Source: G963701675 sp963701675 (GTDB taxonomy: Bacteria; Planctomycetota; Planctomycetia; Gemmatales; Gemmataceae). Taken from it: a stretch of 64,000 bases of DNA. Of the stretch, positions 61,322-64,000 are shown one piece after another; positions within the stretch are counted from its first letter, which is position 1, and each line of letters starts with the position of its first letter. The DNA lies in NCBI GenBank assembly GCA_963701675.1, contig OY969623.1, positions 7,626,001 to 7,690,000 of the forward strand. Reading direction: 5' to 3'. Below the pieces are notes generated by a model. The model had not been told where the DNA came from. It searched no databases and saw only the letters and a program-made list of their open reading frames with translations. The translations under genes were made by a program, and so were the position numbers.

Positions 61322-62139
61322 ATGACGTTGCGATCGAACAGATCATCCTCCGGCGAATTGGCGACGCCGATTGTCGCGTCCACGCGAAGTCTGCGGGTAT
61401 CACAGACGAATGGCTTTCACATGTGGAGCACTTGTGCGTAGGGTTTGGCGCTCGGCCGCCTGCGATGAAATGTCCATCCGCTGTGTTTGCCCGACCATGG
61501 CTTACGAACCACGTCGCGGTCGTTCAAGTCTCTGATCTCGATGGAAACTCACTTGGCTTCCGTTTTCTCATTGTTCCTGTGCGCGTCTATTTCGAGTACA
61601 TCGGCGACCCGTTTGCCGTGGCGGAATTGTTTTCTCCATCATGGCACATGCGCGGCGAGCTGCCGGTTTTGATGTGGCCCGAAGACGCGTTGCGGGCGAG
61701 AACCGTCGACGATGTACAGCGCGTGCTACAGCGAGTTGACAAAGAAAACGGCGCCCCGATGTCACCCGTATTACTGGGCGCTGCTCAGGCGCTGGTCGAC
61801 GGCAGCCACATCGCTTTCCAACGCCCTGGCCCAGACACGACCCTGCTTCGCGATCTATGGACATTGCTGCCGCACAGTACACGAAATCACCTTTGGCCGG
61901 CGAGTTTCGCCTTCGGCAATAGCCTTGGCTTCGATGTACTGGTGGCGCCCGAAGTAAACGACGAGGCGTATCGCTCGTACCTGACCGAGGAACAAGCTGC
62001 GGATTATCCACAAGGCCGCTATGAGCTGAGTTTGCAAATCGCCGCCGAAGCGGGCGATCAGGATGAACTGGATGCGCTGTTCGCGCGCGAAGTCGCGCCC
62101 AGGTCTTTCGCCTCGGGCTGCTGGTGTTGGTTGGAATGA
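61318..62139 (+). CDS. Unknown protein, C-terminus probably frameshifted (true end about 62189)
   Basis: 273 residues in this frame, not recognised; mixed alpha/beta, with GFRFLIVPVRVYFEYIGDPF and LWPASFAFGNSLGFDVLVAP. After LFARE the frame gives SFASGCWCWLE-stop, but the adjacent frame reads RAQVFRLGLLVLVGMIGLLV and ends at 62189. That is a clear membrane anchor, recovered by adding one base near 62094. The intact protein is thus probably tail-anchored. It is translationally coupled to the HAD gene. Confidence 0.72.
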   Translation: MNDVAIEQIILRRIGDADCRVHAKSAGITDEWLSHVEHLCVGFGARPPAMKCPSAVFARPWLTNHVAVVQVSDLDGNSLGFRFLIVPVRVYFEYIGDPFAVAELFSPSWHMRGELPVLMWPEDALRARTVDDVQRVLQRVDKENGAPMSPVLLGAAQALVDGSHIAFQRPGPDTTLLRDLWTLLPHSTRNHLWPASFAFGNSLGFDVLVAPEVNDEAYRSYLTEEQAADYPQGRYELSLQIAAEAGDQDELDALFAREVAPRSFASGCWCWLE

Positions 62140-62273
62140 TTGGGTTGCTGGTTCTTATGAACGTACTTCGGGAGGTATTCGTGCGATGAGGCTACGCCGC
62201 AAGCGGCCGCACTTGCCCGGATTGTTTGGATTTGCTAGATCATACGCCTGTCAAAGAACGTGCGAGGTTGCAC

Positions 62274-63155
62274 ATGATTCCCTTGGACCTAAGTGGAAAA
62301 TTGGCGCTCGTCACCGGTGTCGGCGATAACGTCGGTTTCGCCTGGCATATCGCGAAGTCGCTTCAAGCCGCGGGCGCTCGGTTGGTCTTCGCCGTACACC
62401 CTCGGCTCGTCAGCATCGTGGACAGCATTCTCGACCGCGACATGGATGCCGATTCGCGCGTCTTGCCGTTCGGCGCCGGGTCGCTCAAGGTCGAGAAAGT
62501 TGTCGCATGTGATGTCGGCTTTGATACGCTGGCCGACGTCGATGAGAAAACGAAGAACGACCGCCGTTACCAAAAGCACGGCGATTACTCCATTCAAGGA
62601 ATGATAAACATCGTCGGGCCGGCGTTCGGCGCGATCGACATCGTGGTCCACAGCGTCGCATTCAGCCCAGAGATCAAGAACAAGGCGATTGATACGAGTC
62701 GTGTCGCGTACATGACGGCGTTGGGGATCAGCGCGTACTCTCTCACCGCGCTCTTGAAGGCCGCGTTGCCGTTTATGGAGAATCGGCCGGGCGGTGCTAG
62801 CGCACTCGGCCTGACCTACCTCGGCGGCGACCGCGTCGTGCCGCATTACGGCGGCGGTATGTCGACGGCCAAGGCTGCGCTGCAAATCGACGCCAAACAA
62901 CTGGCAAGCAACCTCGGACCGAAGAAGATACGCGTCAACCTGATCTCGGCCGGACCGTATGCATCTCGCGCCGCCCGCGCCATCGGCGATATCGACCAAA
63001 TGATCCGCTATCAGGCCGAGCGGTCGCCGCTTCAACGTGGAATCGAAGTGGAAGAAGTCGCCAACGCCGCCGCATTCCTGTGCAGCCCCCTCGCCTCCGG
63101 TATCACCGGTGAAGTGATGTACGTCGATTGCGGCTACAACGTCATGGGCGTGTAG
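62274..63155 (+). CDS. fabI: Enoyl-ACP reductase, plant/chlamydia-like FabI
   Basis: 293 residues from an ATG with GAGG six bases upstream. An SDR fold with LALVTGVGDNVGFAWHIAKS and the catalytic VVPHYGGGMSTAKAALQ, where the Tyr and Lys are eight residues apart. A long insert (DEKTKNDRRYQKHGDYSIQG) is present. This spacing and insert are those of the plastid/apicomplexan/chlamydial FabI branch rather than E. coli FabI, whose Tyr-Lys spacing is seven. It reduces enoyl-ACP in fatty acid elongation, probably with NADH. Confidence 0.93.
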   Translation: MIPLDLSGKLALVTGVGDNVGFAWHIAKSLQAAGARLVFAVHPRLVSIVDSILDRDMDADSRVLPFGAGSLKVEKVVACDVGFDTLADVDEKTKNDRRYQKHGDYSIQGMINIVGPAFGAIDIVVHSVAFSPEIKNKAIDTSRVAYMTALGISAYSLTALLKAALPFMENRPGGASALGLTYLGGDRVVPHYGGGMSTAKAALQIDAKQLASNLGPKKIRVNLISAGPYASRAARAIGDIDQMIRYQAERSPLQRGIEVEEVANAAAFLCSPLASGITGEVMYVDCGYNVMGV

Positions 63156-63161
63156 CGACAC

Positions 63162-64000
63162 ATGGCCGCCAAAATCTTCCGTGATCCGCTTTACAATTAC
63201 ATCAGCATCGAACGGGAGCGCGATCGCTGGCTGCTCGACCTGCTTGAATGTCCGGAAGTGCAGCGGCTGCGGCGTGTTCATCAACTCGGCATCACTTACC
63301 TCACTTATCCTGGCGCGGACCATGGCCGCTTCTCCCACAGCCTCGGCGTCGTGCATCTAATGCAAGAGGCGTTGGCGCACCTTGCGGCGACGGTTCCCGA
63401 TGTGCGAATCGACGAAGTACGGCAGCCCCTCCTGGCCGCGGCGCTGATTCACGACGTGGGGCACGGGCCATTCTCGCATCTTTTCGAACCATGTCTCGGG
63501 ATTGACCATGAGGATTGGTCGTGCCGAATCATCTTGTCGCCGGAGAGTGAATTGCATCGCGCGCTCCGGCGAATCAACGCCGAGCTTCCGGACCGCGTGG
63601 CGGCTCTGGTCGACGCCGCCGACACACGAGAGCCCTTGTGGCAAAAACACCTGCTTTCCAGCCAGCTCGATGTGGATCGGCTCGACTACCTGCGGCGCGA
63701 CAGCCTGTTCACAGGAGCCGGCTTCGGACACTTCGATTGGTTTCGCCTGTTGCACAGCTTCACGCTACACGGAAAGACCGAGGCGGAGCGAGACCTGGTA
63801 TGGCTGGAGAAAGCTGCGGTTGCGATCGAAGAGTACATCTTCGCACGCTTCTATATGTACCAAAACGTTTACCTGCACAAGACGACGCGCTGCTATGAGA
63901 AAATCCTGTACGCCATGTGGGATCACGCCCGAGCGCTCCGGGCGAACGGCACCGACATTCATTTACTAGACCCTATTGCCGATTTCTGGAACGCGAAGAA
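63162..64000 (+). CDS. HD-superfamily phosphohydrolase, 5' part
   Basis: Six bases after fabI; open to the window edge (279 residues). FRDPLYNYISIERERDRWLL, TYLTYPGADHGRFSHSLGVV and LLAAALIHDVGHGPFSHLFE contain the HD metal ligands (H...HD), and SSQLDVDRLDYLRRDSLFTG follows, as in YwfO-like/dNTPase-related proteins. The substrate is uncertain; the 3' end is missing. Confidence 0.9.
   Translation, partial: MAAKIFRDPLYNYISIERERDRWLLDLLECPEVQRLRRVHQLGITYLTYPGADHGRFSHSLGVVHLMQEALAHLAATVPDVRIDEVRQPLLAAALIHDVGHGPFSHLFEPCLGIDHEDWSCRIILSPESELHRALRRINAELPDRVAALVDAADTREPLWQKHLLSSQLDVDRLDYLRRDSLFTGAGFGHFDWFRLLHSFTLHGKTEAERDLVWLEKAAVAIEEYIFARFYMYQNVYLHKTTRCYEKILYAMWDHARALRANGTDIHLLDPIADFWNAK

Noticed and set aside
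62289..63356. 355-residue minus-strand frame over fabI
   Set aside because: Antisense of a clear FabI.

Overview
The window looks like a chromosomal segment of a planctomycete. The evidence is content: three secreted proteins carry the planctomycete N-terminal LEDR/LEER/LESR-type motif (2951, 22551 and 55506); there are Ser/Thr kinases with HLDLKPSN/DFH and HRDLKPAN/DFG cores, one of them directly behind an ECF-like sigma factor; there is a kinase-FGE fusion; and short palindromic repeats are common. The DNA is GC-rich by eye. I cannot place it below phylum.

Layout. 1-4.9 kb: the start of a selenium-binding/methanethiol-oxidase-like protein, a hybrid histidine kinase and a secreted IPT/PKD protein. 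4.9-8.1 kb (minus strand): a SAM-I riboswitch with an intrinsic terminator, followed by a threonine-synthase-like PLP enzyme, a ThiS/MoaD-like sulfur carrier ending in GG, a 111-residue unknown and a ThiF/MoeB-like E1 enzyme. This is the most interesting unit, because its layout suggests protein-thiocarboxylate-dependent sulfur assimilation under SAM control. 8.1-17.3 kb: class V aminotransferase, tsaB, two hypotheticals, clpP-clpP-tig, tRNA-Gly(GCC), a BFD-like [2Fe-2S] protein and an RCK-channel-like protein. 17.3-26.1 kb: GNAT, two kinases, a sigma factor and a motif-bearing membrane protein. 26.2-31.7 kb: a HExxH metallopeptidase flanked by 106-bp direct repeats, a GT2-TPR-methyltransferase protein and a GT39-type enzyme. 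31.7-37 kb: prkA-DUF444-spoVR. 37.9-45.1 kb: an operon of outer-membrane barrel, TonB receptor, YfiR and CHASE8-like hybrid kinase. 45-50 kb: methyltransferase, Uma2, HDOD-histidine kinase and HTH-REC regulator. 50-55 kb: zinc-ribbon protein, DPM1-like GT2 and dnaE. 55-64 kb: a hairpin-rich secreted protein, an aspartic protease pair, an FHA protein, miaA, a YbaK-type deacylase, a HAD hydrolase, fabI and the start of an HD phosphohydrolase.

About eleven genes, including dnaE, are broken by frameshifts that a one-base correction would mostly repair. Insertions and deletions both occur, often in short homopolymers. The simplest reading is uncorrected indel error in the assembly rather than biology. 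I list the two halves of each such gene separately and say so. Domain assignments come from motif recognition by eye; no database search was run.
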